This document shows positions 11,194-21,924 of a DNA stretch of 64,000 nt, one piece after another. Below the pieces are notes generated by a model, which was not told the DNA's origin, did not search any database, and was given only the letters and a program-made list of their open reading frames with translations. This stretch comes from Amblyomma americanum (taxonomy: Eukaryota > Arthropoda > Arachnida > Ixodida > Ixodidae). The position numbers and the translations under genes are program-made. Location: NCBI RefSeq assembly GCF_052857255.1, contig NC_135497.1, positions 545,886,531-545,950,530 of the forward strand. Reading direction: 5' to 3'. How positions within the stretch are numbered: position 1 is the stretch's first letter; each line of letters begins with the position of its first letter.

Positions 11194-11244
11194 TATTAGA
11201 GTAGGTGTAAGCATGAAATACACTGCAGGAAAGCCGTACCGCAA
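10717..11244 (-). pseudogene. Penelope-like element: GIY-YIG nuclease fragment
   Basis: A 175-codon frame whose centre (about 10768-10995) is the GIY-YIG endonuclease of a PLE. It shows VVYKIPCKDCKAAYIGESG, then the basic helix FIRRLKQHQ and a later TEKYLSSRL. The Cys pair (CKDC) fits the zinc-binding linker of PLE nucleases. The N-terminal third reads through the right arm of the inverted repeat and the last dozen residues through the left arm, so they may not be native. No RT lies next to it, so this is a truncated 3' part. In an intact element the enzyme nicks the integration site. Confidence 0.75.
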
Positions 11245-11249
11245 TATTA

Positions 11250-12489
11250 TGACGGAATGTGACGGCTTACAGACAATGAAAGCCGCATACGAGTCGTTGC
11301 TGTTAGCCTATCAAAAGAGCATACGAGTCTTGAGGGAGCGTCCATCGTCAGCCACTTTTCTTTCCTTTAGCTGCCCTTCACGAGCGGCAGCGCTCCCGGC
11401 TTTCTTTGCCGCATTTTATGAATGGCGACCCGGGCGGCCGGCGCTCGTCACGTGCCGAAGAAGAGGGGATGGTGCCAGCGCGTGCTACGCAGAACAGTGA
11501 GACTATCTCCACGGCTGGACGCCGCTGTCACCGCCCCTGCCGACGACCACATCGAGCAACAAATTAGAGCTGGTTACTGGCCGTGCTGATAGACGGCGCC
11601 ACCGCAACTAAGGTTGGTTTCGCGTGCACGACGTAATGACGCAACTCAAGCGGCGCTGTCGCCTAGCTTATCATAGGGTGCTTGTAGGTCCGCTCGCCTC
11701 CGCGGCCATCGAGGCACCCTAGCTTATCAAGTGCCCCCAGGAGTACGCTTGCGCCTCTATAGCTGTAGGGAATTCGCGCTGCGCGAAGTTTTGCCCACGA
11801 CAGGACGGCGGGAACCACGAAGACGCTGTTGTTGACAGCGCATGTGTGACCAGGCGTACTGGAAGCTTCGCCAAAGTTTGTTAGGTTTGCCTCCGTGTTC
11901 TCCTCCTTTTATTGCACCAAGGTCGCGCGCGGCACGCCGACAACGGGAGCTAAAAGCATTTCATGCTTGATATTCTGACTGCCTTAGCTCTTAGCTCGTT
12001 CTTCGGTTACAGTACAGAGGGCGTTGGGCCCAGATGCGGCGCGCAAGTAATCGCACTGCGCGTTTGTGCCTTGACGGTAGCGCATACTGCGGTGTTTTGC
12101 TCGCCAGGACGCTGATACGGCCTTCTGCGGAAGTGCATGTGCGATAAAAAGCCACCGAGACTGTGATGAAGGCGTATGGCGCACAAGAATCCGCGTGGTG
12201 CAGTGCATAAAGGGGAGCCAGTTTAGGACACAATAGAATACGGATCCTTTGCTCTCATGCTCAAAGATTCGCGTTGCACTCTCATAACCGTCCTGTGTTT
12301 TTCTTTTTTTATTTCGTCTCCTTTAAAAAAAAGCCGCCTCGGTCTGGATGGAACCCGCGACAATGAGATCAGTGGCCGAACGCCAAAGCTGATGTGCCAC
12401 AGAGGCGGGTAGAGAGCTAAATTTCCTACGTACACCTAACGCACGTCTAATCCTCTTACTCAATGTGTCGCAGATATATGTGCTAAAGG
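11250..12489. other. GC-rich unassigned stretch
   Basis: No recognised ORF. Contains a repeated CCTAGCTTATCA (about 11651-11662 and 11717-11728) linked to a short inverted AGGGTGC/GCACCCT pair. It could be promoter or 5' region of something not recognised, but nothing proves this. Confidence 0.35.
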
Positions 12490-12503
12490 TCTCAAAGAGA
12501 AGC

Positions 12504-12743
12504 AAGCCGCCGCGGTGGCTGAGTGGTTATGGCGCTCGGCTGCTGGCCCGAAAGACGCGGGTTCGATCCCGGCCGCGGCGGTCGAATTTCGATGGAGGCG
12601 AAATTCTAGAGGCTCGTGTACTGTGCGATGTCAGTGCACGTTAAAGAACCCCAGGTGGTCGAAATTTCCGGAGCCCTTCACTACGGCGTCTCTCATAGCC
12701 TGAGTCGCTTTGGGACGTTAAACCCATATAAACCTAAACCTAA
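12504..12743 (+). mobile_element. tRNA-derived SINE (family 1) with perfect TSD
   Basis: Forward copy: head with A box GGTGGCTGAGTGG and B box GGTTCGATCCC, body with GTGCACGTTAAAGAACCCC, and tail GGGACGTTAAACCC followed by an AT-rich end. Flanked by a perfect 14-bp duplication TCTCAAAGAGAAGC at 12490-12503 and 12744-12757, which fixes both ends. The element has no protein-coding role and would use a LINE's machinery. Confidence 0.95.
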
Positions 12744-12949
12744 TCTCAAAGAGAAGCGGTGTATGTAGTGAAATTAAAAGCTGACAAGCATTGCTAGCTC
12801 TCGGCAGGAGCGACTACGAGTGACCTGTATTTGATACTAGTGTGATAGTTCAGTTAATATTAGGTAATAAACTTTCAAGCCACGGCAAACGTGCAATAAT
12901 ACTGCATGTAGAAAGTTAAAGAACGTAAAGGAGAATTTTTTTCCCCGCA

Positions 12950-13083
12950 TCCTGATGGTTTCACTTCCTCCTTTATCCCTTCCTTTATAGCGCGGTTCAG
13001 GTTTCCAACGATATTTGAGACAGGTACTGCGCCATTTCGTTTCCCCCAAAACCAATTATTATTATCATTATTATTATTATTCA
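12950..13083 (+). repeat. Probable retroelement 3' end with (ATT)n tail
   Basis: The sequence GCGGTTCAGGTTTCCAACG, TGAGACAGGTACTGCGCC and CCCCAAAACC runs straight into an (ATT)n array (about 13055-13083). This looks like the 3' terminus of a TAA/ATT-tailed retroelement that is otherwise missing. No second copy is in the window. Confidence 0.4.
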
Positions 13084-13215
13084 TCCTTATGGAACTGAAT
13101 TAAATCGCGGTGAAGCGCCGAATTGCAGCGCCTTACGTATGCCGTTAGCGCTTGCGGCAGCCCCAAGATGTGCTTTCCTTGTCACCAGGAACCAGGGGGC
13201 GCTGCAAGGCACAGA

Positions 13216-14215
13216 GGCACATGATATTTAATGATGAGGTCGGCGAGCATAGAATACAGGAGTTCACGATAGAAATAGTGCATGAGTACAAGTATCTTGT
13301 GGTGTGGATAAATAACGGCGCTGCGTATCTGACAGAGCATGAAAAATATGTAATGAATAAAGCTAGTAGGAATGCAGCTGTCACGAAAAATAGGGCACTG
13401 TGGAGTTACAATAGGTATGAAGTGGTAAGAGGGATCTGGAAAGGGGTGATGGTTCCTAGACTGACTTTCGGTAATGCGGTCCTGTGCATGCGACCAGATG
13501 TTCAAGCAAGGTTAGAAATCAAACAACGTGGCGTAGGGAGGCTAGCTTTGGGAGCACATGGCAATACACGAAATCAGGGAGACAAGGTGATATGGGATGG
13601 GCGTCGTTCGAGAGCAGAGAAGCTAGCAGTAAGATAGCATTTGAGGAGCGATTGAGAAAAATGGGGGGAAAGCAGTGGGCTAGGAAAGTTTTCAGATACC
13701 TGTATATAAGGAATGTTGATACGAAATGGAGAAAGCGGACTAGAAAATTGACAAGCAAATATCTAGACAGCGGTAGGGGGGCCAATCAGCAGTTATCAGT
13801 TAAAAAAAAGGTTAAAAAAACAGAGAAAGCTTTGTGGAAAACAGGGATGCTGACCAAATCACCACTGGGAGCATATATGATTTTTAAGCAGGAAATTGCC
13901 AATGAAAATATCTATGATCATTGTAGGGGAAGCTCTTTGTTTTTTGAGGCCAGGACGGGAGTTTTGCGGACTAAGATATATAGAGTAAGGTACCTTGAGA
14001 TAGACACGTTGCGCGTTGCGTGCGGAGAGGAGGAGGAAACGGCTGAACACTTGATACTTTTCTGTAAAGGGCCTCACCCTACAGTGGAAAGCAGCGGGGC
14101 TGATTTATCCAAGACATTGGGGTTTAAGGACAGTGAAGGGAAAGTAGATTTTAAGCGGGTGGAAGTAACCAAGCGAAGGTTATCTGATTGGCGGCTAAAA
14201 TCAAGAGAAGAGTAA
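13216..14215 (+). pseudogene. RT C-terminal half of LINE family A
   Basis: Begins at [15 protein letters not shown], equivalent to residue about 375 of the copy 1 protein, so RT motifs including YADD are absent. Contains [21 protein letters not shown], and the C-terminal zinc knuckle ([15 protein letters not shown], whose first Cys pair is VAC here, so one ligand is changed relative to CIAC). One frameshift near 13583 separates two overlapping frames (13152-13637 and 13484-14215). Non-functional remnant. Confidence 0.88.
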
Positions 14216-14276
14216 AATTTCATAAGTCATGGCTAGGTGGCTTGAGCCACCGCCCGAGTTAAAGGGTTCAGCCGTA

Positions 14277-14722
14277 TCCGTCCGTCCGTCCGTCCGTCCG
14301 TCCGTCCGTCCATCCATCCATCCATCCATCCATCCATCCATCCATCCATCCATCCATCCATCCATCCATCCATCCATCCATCCATCCGTACGTACGTACG
14401 TACGTACGTACGTACGTACGTACGTACATACATACATACATACATACATACATACATACATACATACATACATACATACATACATACATACATACATACA
14501 TACATACATACATACATACATACATACATACATACATACATACATACATACATACATACATACATACATACATACATACATACATACATACATACATACA
14601 TACATACATACATACATACATACATACATACATACATACATACATACATACATACATACATACATACATACATACATACATACATACATACATACATACA
14701 CCCGTCCGTCCGTCCGTCCGTC
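14277..14722. repeat. Compound tetranucleotide microsatellite
   Basis: Five blocks in order: (CCGT) about 8 units to 14310, (CCAT) about 19 units to 14386, (CGTA) about 10 units to 14426, (CATA) about 69 units to 14699, then (CCGT) about 5 units to 14722. It starts at the point where family A LINEs end in a tetranucleotide tail. Neighbouring motifs differ by single substitutions, two of them CpG to CpA. Long open frames here (MYVC or HTYI repeats) are artefacts. Confidence 0.97.
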
Positions 14723-17490
14723 CATCTCGACGCTTGCTTTCTGGTAACACTTGGAAATGTTCAATTTCGCGCGCTTTGTTGAAGACATGAAAAAAGATTT
14801 AAATTAAAGCCATATTGGGAACAATAATGCGACATGTAGTTTTTCGCAGATCTCCAAGTTCCCAATATTAATTGGTCGCTCATTTCCAGCGGTTTAAAAG
14901 CTTACTGATTCTATCTCATTGATCAGAGTAGCTTGAAGTAACACATACTCCAGCCTGGACTAGGCAAAAATTTGAGACTACCACTAGAGTTGGATGCCCA
15001 TTGCACGTCGCAGGTTTGTTTAGCAGATGGGGTTCTCTCTATGCGGCAAAACGCCTTTTTCCTGCAGCGTAGAGCTTCTCTCGTGTTTCAGGCTTTACAA
15101 TCGCTGTAAACGGTAAGCTCAGTTTTGCTTCCTTTGTCTGCAAGATATGCCAATACTGTGGATGTATGGAAAGACGTTGCCCCCCCCCCCCCCCCCCATT
15201 AGGAGATTTAACTCTCCTTTCAGATGGCAAATGTTTCGTATACGGCGCGCGAGCAACTGTTGGATCGAATGATAAAATGGAAAGCGTTTTCTGTGAACTT
15301 TTCCATCCTACTATAATAAAACAAGAGCGCTTTTTACTTTATTCATCCAATCTTCAAATTGGCGACAGAAAAATGCTTTATCTTAGCCGGAAACGGTGTC
15401 GCGCACTGTCATTAATTGCTCGGAGCTCTTTCCGCACAGAGGAAAGGCAATCAATTGAAGGCGCGCGCGTTTGAACTATGCTCAGGATTATAGAACCAAT
15501 ATCAGCAGGGCGGGAGGTTACTCATACGTTGCGAAAGGTCCTCTCTCACAGTTCATGCCGTTCGGCACTGCATTGTTATATCCATATTATTCTGATAGCT
15601 ACATCAACAGGCACAATTATAGCTGCTGACATTAATGCTGCACCGCCTTTATTCTTTTGCTCAAAGGCTCAGCCGAGACAAAATAACACCACAGTCTGGC
15701 TGCTGACTCGTCGTGAAAAATACAATTATATCTGTGAAATTACAGTCATCATCAAAGTTACTTATCTCGCAAAATATGCCATAGAATGGCAAGAAGTGGC
15801 TAGCGGTCGCCTTGTCATCGATATAGCTGCCGTTTGCATGACGGCCAATATTTGCGGAGAGCTTAAATTCTGAGAAAGTTCACTGTCCCCACCTTGCATC
15901 TCTTCTAATTTGAGCACAACCTCGTCGACTCGGCACAATAGAATACACTTCGCAGATGTGTGAGAGAGCTCTGAACGAGCATGTTTGCTGCTGAAGCTTC
16001 AAACCGGCCTGCACTTTCGGGCATTAAATTCGCACGGGATGCGCGTTCTCGGAAAAAAATGAGGGGTTAATTAGCCTGGTTAGGTTATTCGCAATTAGGC
16101 GCTTTCTCAGTTCGCTTTTCGCTTCGGTTTCGGTTCGGAGGCTTGGTTTAAGAAGGCAGTGCGATAGCGGTCTGTTCTCGGTCCATTGCGCACGAATGGC
16201 ACTTGCTGAAGACGTCGACATACAATGAACAGCGCGAGAGACTGGAAGTTAAACACGCGGGATACTCGGCTGCGGCGATTGTGTACGCAGTGGTCTAATA
16301 CAGCGGCCAGCGAATCTCATCTGTTTGCGCCGCCGCGGGTTCAGTGCCCACTCGCTACGAATAGAGCGTTTTTTCACATATTGTTGTGCATTGTGGACCA
16401 TAAAGCGTGCTGGCAGGTTGCTCACAACCCGAGGGGCAGGCCGCCCACCTGCTAAAGGCTTCGGACTGACAAACATCGGCGAAATATGATATAGAGGATT
16501 TTAGTGCCGGCGTACTAAAACAATTATTGCAGCACTGCCTCGTCATTCAGCTGCTGATAATGCTGCCGGTCAATGAAGCATGCATTTTGGGCGGTTGAAA
16601 TGCGTGGCTGCACACACCCGCATTCTGTGAACTGGTACTATAGTGTATTATGGTGAGCCCATGACGTCCCGCCTCCCCGTAACCTTTTTTTTTATTTCAA
16701 CCAAGCATGCTGAAGTTATGTTTGCTGCGTTTCTTATGTTTGTTATTGTTACACAGATCGTTGTCAGTTCCATCAATCCATCTTAGCTTCATATCTGTCC
16801 ATTTCCTTGTCGTCTTAAGTCTCACCCTTTGGGTGCATACTCACAAAGTACATCGGTTACAAACATTGCTTTCAAGGGTATGAGTGAGGTGCTTTACATC
16901 AATTTGTAATTGCATGCAGCCAAATACCTTCTGCCCTATCTTATCCGTCTGTCGACTGCTCTCAAGAGCCAAATATTCCATGCTCACATGTCCTGAAGGG
17001 GCTCTGTAACAGTTTCTAATACCTTATCACCAATATCTATTGTTGCGTCGTTCCATAACTGTGCAGAATTACTGCTTTGGTAATATTCATATCCCCACAC
17101 ATTTTGGTATTTTGCTATTCGGTCGCTCTCTGTCATTCATATTTTTTAGGGCAAGATCGTCGGCAGATGGGCGTGTTCTGAGGTTTTCTCCTGAGCCTTG
17201 CACTTGGCATTCCTCAACGTATTGCTCTCATTGCTTCTTGCACACATGCAGTGATTAAACATTGGAGGACACTTGAGGTAAACCTTTAAGAGTGGAACGC
17301 GACAGCGTGTTGCAGCGCTGACAAGGGGTCCACGGAATGCCATCGCCTTGCACGTTGGACAAATTGCTCGGAGTCCCTAGGAGGCCTCAGAAAACAACAC
17401 AGACGCTGCTCCACACTAGCACTCGTAGACGGCCGCGGTTCCATCACACCTGTTCTGAAACGAACGACACTACTCGAACGCAAAATGGAT
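14723..17490. other. Unassigned stretch, no recognised gene
   Basis: About 2.8 kb. A run of 17 C lies at 15181-15197. Plus-strand frames of 102 and 131 codons (15166-15474, 15478-15873) and several shorter ones show no domain. Composition varies from AT-rich to GC-rich near 16200-16450. I see no tRNA, rRNA or transposon signature. Confidence 0.4.
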
Positions 17491-18870
17491 AGATGGACGG
17501 ACGGACGGACGGACGGACGGAACGTCCCCTTTGAAACGGTGTTATGGCAGTTGCCACCATGCTCAGCTTTTTTTCTCTTTATTTTTGTTTAACTATGCTG
17601 TAAGTTATTAAAACTCGCCATTTTCTTTAAATACGTCTTCCTACGTTTCTAACCATATGTCACCTCTCTGCTTTTGGGTCAGCAATCTTACAATCTCTTT
17701 TTGGTAATTTCCACCGCAGATTTATTTACATGACCACAGTTATCTCTAAACCATAGGCCCTCTGGAAGAGTGACTGCGCTTGCATCGACATCGGGATGGA
17801 TACCGTCACATTTGAGTATGAGGTGTTCTATTGTTTCTACAGATTTGCCTCACATAGTACGTGTCATCTTTGTTAAATTTCTTTTTGTAGCTGCGCGTTC
17901 TAAGACACCCTGACCTAGCTTCAAAGATTAGGGCACAGCCTCTTGAGTAATCCTAAAACGCTTCCTTCATGATTTGCCTTTTCCTGTATCGGTATAGTTT
18001 TACACTATGCTCGTTTTCCATTGATTTTACCCAATTTTTACCTTCAGCGTTTTTAACCTGTCGTTTAATGCTCTTTCTCTCTCCGTCCTCGTGTGTGGCA
18101 TACTTACTGGTTAGCTTCCTAATTCTTTTCCGCCATTGTGAGTGAACGCTCTTTCTGTATAGGTATTTAATTACCTTAGCTGCCGACCTGTTATCGTCCA
18201 ATTTCCTCAGGTGTTCTTTGCACAGAATTTTACTCTGAGTGTCCCAGGCTTCGAACGATGCCCAGCCCATATCCGGGATCCCTAGTATTGCCTCGTTGGT
18301 GGTTTTCCCGTGGGCACCTAGTGCTAATCTTCCAACAGCTCTCTGAGTTTACTTCTAATCTCGACTGAACTTCTGTCCTTAAGCACAGAACCGCATCTCC
18401 CGAAAGTAAGCCCCGGCACCATTATTCCTTTCCAAATACCTATCAGCACTTCATACTTGTTACACCTCCAAATTGCCCTATGTTTCCTTTTCCCGGCATC
18501 TCTTCGCTTTTCTGCTATGAGGGACTGCTTGTGCTTTTCCGTGTACATCGGGCCGTCGTTTACCCATACCCCGAGATATTTGTATTCGGCCACTCGGGGC
18601 ATTTTATGGCCTTGTATTGTAAGCACCTGATCAGTTGCATCGTTGAAAACCATCACACCGGACATAGTGGCGCTAAAACTGGAACATAGAGTGTCTCCAT
18701 CTCCAGAGCAATTAACCAGAGTTTAATTGCAAATCTTCCTGGCTGTCTGGTAACAGTACAATATCGTCCGCATACATTAAACGCGGTAGTCTTTGTCAAC
18801 AACCTTTCCGCCTAATCTGTAGGACAGAGTATAACCGAGGCTCAAGCTCGTTGGAAGGAAATAAAAAGCT
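17491..18870 (-). mobile_element. LINE family A relative, copy 3 (decayed)
   Basis: Minus-strand fragment of a diverged member of family A. It runs from an RT palm box near 18770 to a tail of about seven (GTCC) units at 17491-17520. Just before the tail the minus strand reads GGTGGCAACTGCC and then AAAGGGGACG, a degraded form of the hairpin and AAAGGGTTCAG block of the other copies. Confidence 0.8.
17953..18870 (-). pseudogene. RT C-terminal half, diverged LINE family A
   Basis: Contains LMYADDIVLLPDSQEDLQ (near 18730-18785), so the YADD box survives. It continues with [36 protein letters not shown] (18324-18665) and MGWASFEAWDTQSKI (from 18270). These align in order with the copy 1 protein at clearly lower identity. 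At least two frameshifts and an altered region near 18320 (RSKLRELLED) break it. The zinc-knuckle region toward 17800 (on the minus strand) is degraded. Confidence 0.8.
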
Positions 18871-19044
18871 AAATATACCCTTAAATACTGCACAAAATTA
18901 GTACAACAGAAATTAAGGAAAAAATAGCAGTCGGCTTGCAACACCGAAGTAAATAGTAAACTACACTTGGTAAAGCCGGTTTTAGGTGAATTTAAGTCAT
19001 GATTTGTGTGCGCCAGGAACCTTTTAAGAAATTAATTTTATGCG

Positions 19045-19480
19045 TCTCTGAATAGGCCACACGCACCTTACGCACAACTTCCTGCTAACAAAACAAGGTA
19101 AACATGTTTGCGAGGAATGCGGAGATGAACTTACGGTTAGTCACATTTTATTCTCATGTGTGAAACTAGAAAAACTAATAAAAAGTATTTCACTCACTTT
19201 TATCACGAATGCATTCCTTTCCACCCAACATTGCTCTCAGCTGATAATGCCATTGTTAACATACTTTCCGTTTTTAGCTTTTTAAAAGGAGCAGGCGTAC
19301 TTGAAAAACTGCAATTGTTGAACCACTGGTTTGCTTTATTACATGATACACCTCAGCCAGTTCCTCATTCCTGAGAAGTAGGCTGCGGCTCTCTATTTGA
19401 TTGACTGGGAGCCTCAGGATTCTTGCCTAGCCAAGGGTAGCCGCTAACCCTGCCTGACCTTCTTTAAGGCTTTTACCATT
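19045..19480 (+). pseudogene. LINE family B 3' end (RT C-terminus)
   Basis: Starts abruptly at GHTHLTHNFLLTK and continues with CEECGDELTVSHILFSC, a Cx2C-x8-H-x4-C knuckle, then decays by frameshift. This matches the C-terminal ends of the two family B LINEs at 43.0 and 49.4 kb. The tail GACCTTCTTTAAGGCTTTT matches their 3' ends. A strongly 5'-truncated insertion in the opposite orientation to the two large copies. Confidence 0.8.
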
Positions 19481-20070
19481 AGCCATTTCCAAATTTATTC
19501 TCCTCAGCTTGACAGTTTTAGAAGATCGGATTCACGGTCCCCTCCGCTTACGTTGGCCCGCTCCGGCCTACCGGAGCGGTGCGGTGACCACGTATTTTTA
19601 TTTTAGCTGACAGGAGGTAGCGGCGAGCTGCACATAGGGTGCCAGGTGTTGAAAAGTGAAACTACACTAAAAAATATATTAAAAATTTCTCGTAGCGCGC
19701 TACAAAAAAAAATATTCGCTGCTAGACATAGTCAGCAAAATGGTTCTGATGTAGGTTGTTCTTCAACAAATAATATCAATTTTGTTATCGAGCACAGTTA
19801 CGAGCCATGAGGAGCCAGAAAATAGTCAGGCTGAGTGTTCTTCCGGCTTTGCTAGTTAGTGGCGTCTTGTTACATGTGCTTTCGTTCACAAGTTTTCGTG
19901 CTTTTAGTTGTGTCTACTCGCCATCATGCCCACGATGTAGAGTGCGTTACAGGATCCAATTTAACTCAATCAACTTTCCTGGCGCGATATTGAATATCTA
20001 TAACTCAGAAATATTTTATGTGACCCGACGGGATCTGCTCTCTGCTGGTGGCTGCCTCAACATAGACACG

Positions 20071-21182
20071 ATGGACAGTGGACTCTTCCGCTCATATTTG
20101 CGGTTTGAGAAAAACGATTTAAGCCGACTTCATAGTGCCCTTATTCTGCCCGACATCATCTCGACACCGCAAAGAATGTCCGTCACTGGACCAGAAGCCC
20201 TCTGCATTACTCTGCGCCGCATTTGGTATCCGAACAGGCTGAGTGAGTTGGAGCAACTTTTCAGCCGCCGCTATTCAGTCATTTCATCAGTCACATGCAG
20301 CGTGCTCTCGCACATTCAGAACAATTTTCTTGCACCTCCTAAAAGGCACCAATAAACACGCGTGGCTCCATTTGCCAACACTGGGCGAATTTTTCCCAGG
20401 TAAGAAATTCTTCCGAAATTCTACGATAGTAGCTATATGCATTGTTTACATTGCAGGCCGTGTACTCCAAAGGAGCCCCCCTTATCAACTGTTGGGGGTT
20501 CATTGACGGGATCGCGAGGGCCATCTGCAGGCCATCGACGAGCCAAAAACTTTTTTTATCCTTTTATCCGGCCACAAACGCATCCACGCGGTAAAGTACC
20601 AGGCAATTATGTGCCCTACCGGCATCATTGCCCTGCTGAACGGGCCGTACATCGGTCGCAGACAAGACGCTGGCGAGTTTCTTGATGAGCATTGATTGGC
20701 TTGATTTTAGCAGAAACAATACTTCGCAATTATTAGGAGGAAAATGAAAACAAGGAGCAGTACAATTTATACTTTTTAATCTTACAGGTATCTTGCGTAA
20801 GAGCAGAACTTACCAGCAGTTGGAAAAGCTAGTGCAAGGACGCAGTTACTGCCTCTATGGAGATCTTGCATATCCGTTGAGGCCACTGCTGTTAAAGCCA
20901 TACGGTGGAGCAGCCTTGAATGCGCGGCAGCAGGCATTTAATAAGGAAATGAGTAGAGTGAGGCAAGCAGTCGAGTGGGGCTTTGGGAAAATTGCAGGGC
21001 TGTTTGCTTTCCTAAACTTCAGGAAAAACCAGAAACTTCATCGACAGAATTTGCCTCGGATGTATCGAGTGAGCGCAATTCAGGCCAACTGCCACACGTG
21101 TATGTATAATTCGCAAGTGGCCCAGTACTTTGGTCTTGAGCTACCAAGCCTAGAAACCTACCTTGTTTCTCAGCTGCATTAA
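20071..21182 (+). pseudogene. Harbinger transposase (DDE_Tnp_4 type)
   Basis: Exon 1 (from about 20071, possibly from 19807) has FRSYLRFEKNDLSRLHSAL and RRIWYPNRLSELEQLF. After a frameshift near 20325 it reads HLLKGTN and ends at CCCAG/GTAAG (about 20400). Exon 2 starts after TTGCAG at 20457 with INCWGFIDGIARAICRP, giving the first catalytic Asp. A second frameshift in a T run near 20557 leads to GHKRIHAVKYQAIMCPTG. Exon 3 starts after TTACAG near 20788 with YCLYGDLAYPLRPLLLKPY (second Asp) and VEWGFGKIAGLF (Glu). The family cuts and pastes at TWA targets. Order and spacing of D, D and E are right, but two frameshifts kill it. Confidence 0.82.
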
Positions 21183-21924
21183 TAACTAGTCCCCCATGTC
21201 TACGGCTACACATTCCCATTATTTCTCGTCCTTAAAAATTCATGCTGTTGCTTTTTAGGCCTTGTAAGCCTGTCTTGGGGAAAATCGCACATTGGAATTT
21301 AATTTAAATAAATTTTTCGTATATTTTCAGCCCCTGTGAATTCCACTTTTGTCATCAAAGCAAGGGGATTTGGCAGTTAAGGACAATGTGGTCTTGAAGT
21401 GTTCCCTCGTTGGTCTATTTTGCACCGTTCTCAAGAGAACGATGCACTAAAGGCTTCGCAGCCTTCTTGACCTGTGCACACTGGCGCAGTGGTGGCATGT
21501 GAAGCCGTGTACTACTTCACTGTGATGTAATTTTACAAAGTTCTTTTGTGCGCAAGTACTGCACCAGCACTACCTATTCCAACAAAGGAAAGGGTCGTTT
21601 ACAGAGGCAACCACATAAATGACAATGCTTTTTTTAGTGACTATGCCACGAGTATGCGCTCGGAAAATACATTAATTTTCCTCCTCCATTCAACACATCT
21701 TATCACACTGAAAGAAAAAAAAATCAGTTGAAAGCATGATACTAATGGTGAGTATTTCTGACTATAAAAGCTCTGTACAAAATAGCAGCCCAAAACATGA
21801 CAGTGCTGCTGTAATCACTGAGGAGAGCACGTATAATTGCTATAACACATGCAGCAATGTGAAACAATATGTTTTATTGGTTGTTTATTAATCCCGGTTC
21901 GTGGGTAATGTTCAAGGAGTGCTA

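Larger units (their letters stand above)
13212..14722 (+). mobile_element. LINE family A, copy 2 (5'-truncated)
   Basis: Plus-strand copy starting inside the RT, just after the palm, at about 13216. It ends with the same hairpin (GGTGGC-TTGA-GCCACC, about 14236-14251), the same GGGTTCAGCCGTATCC sequence and then a long compound microsatellite. Very similar to copy 1 over the shared region. A 10-bp inverted pair (13123-13132 and 13198-13207) precedes the truncation point. Confidence 0.9.

Noticed and set aside
11651..11728. Repeated CCTAGCTTATCA with inverted AGGGTGC as a transposon end pair
   Set aside because: Too short and too close together, with no TSD and no second copy.
12515..12703. 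Open frame WLWRSAAGPKDAGSIP, repeated at 31621 and 62817
   Set aside because: It lies inside copies of SINE family 1 and only reflects the lack of stops in the tRNA-like head.
14201..14788. Long open frames of MYVC and HTYI repeats on both strands
   Set aside because: They are translations of a tetranucleotide microsatellite with no stops in any frame; not genes.
15181..15197. C run as a regulatory site (also the G run at 27909)
   Set aside because: Simple homopolymers with no associated feature; may be of uncertain length in the assembly.
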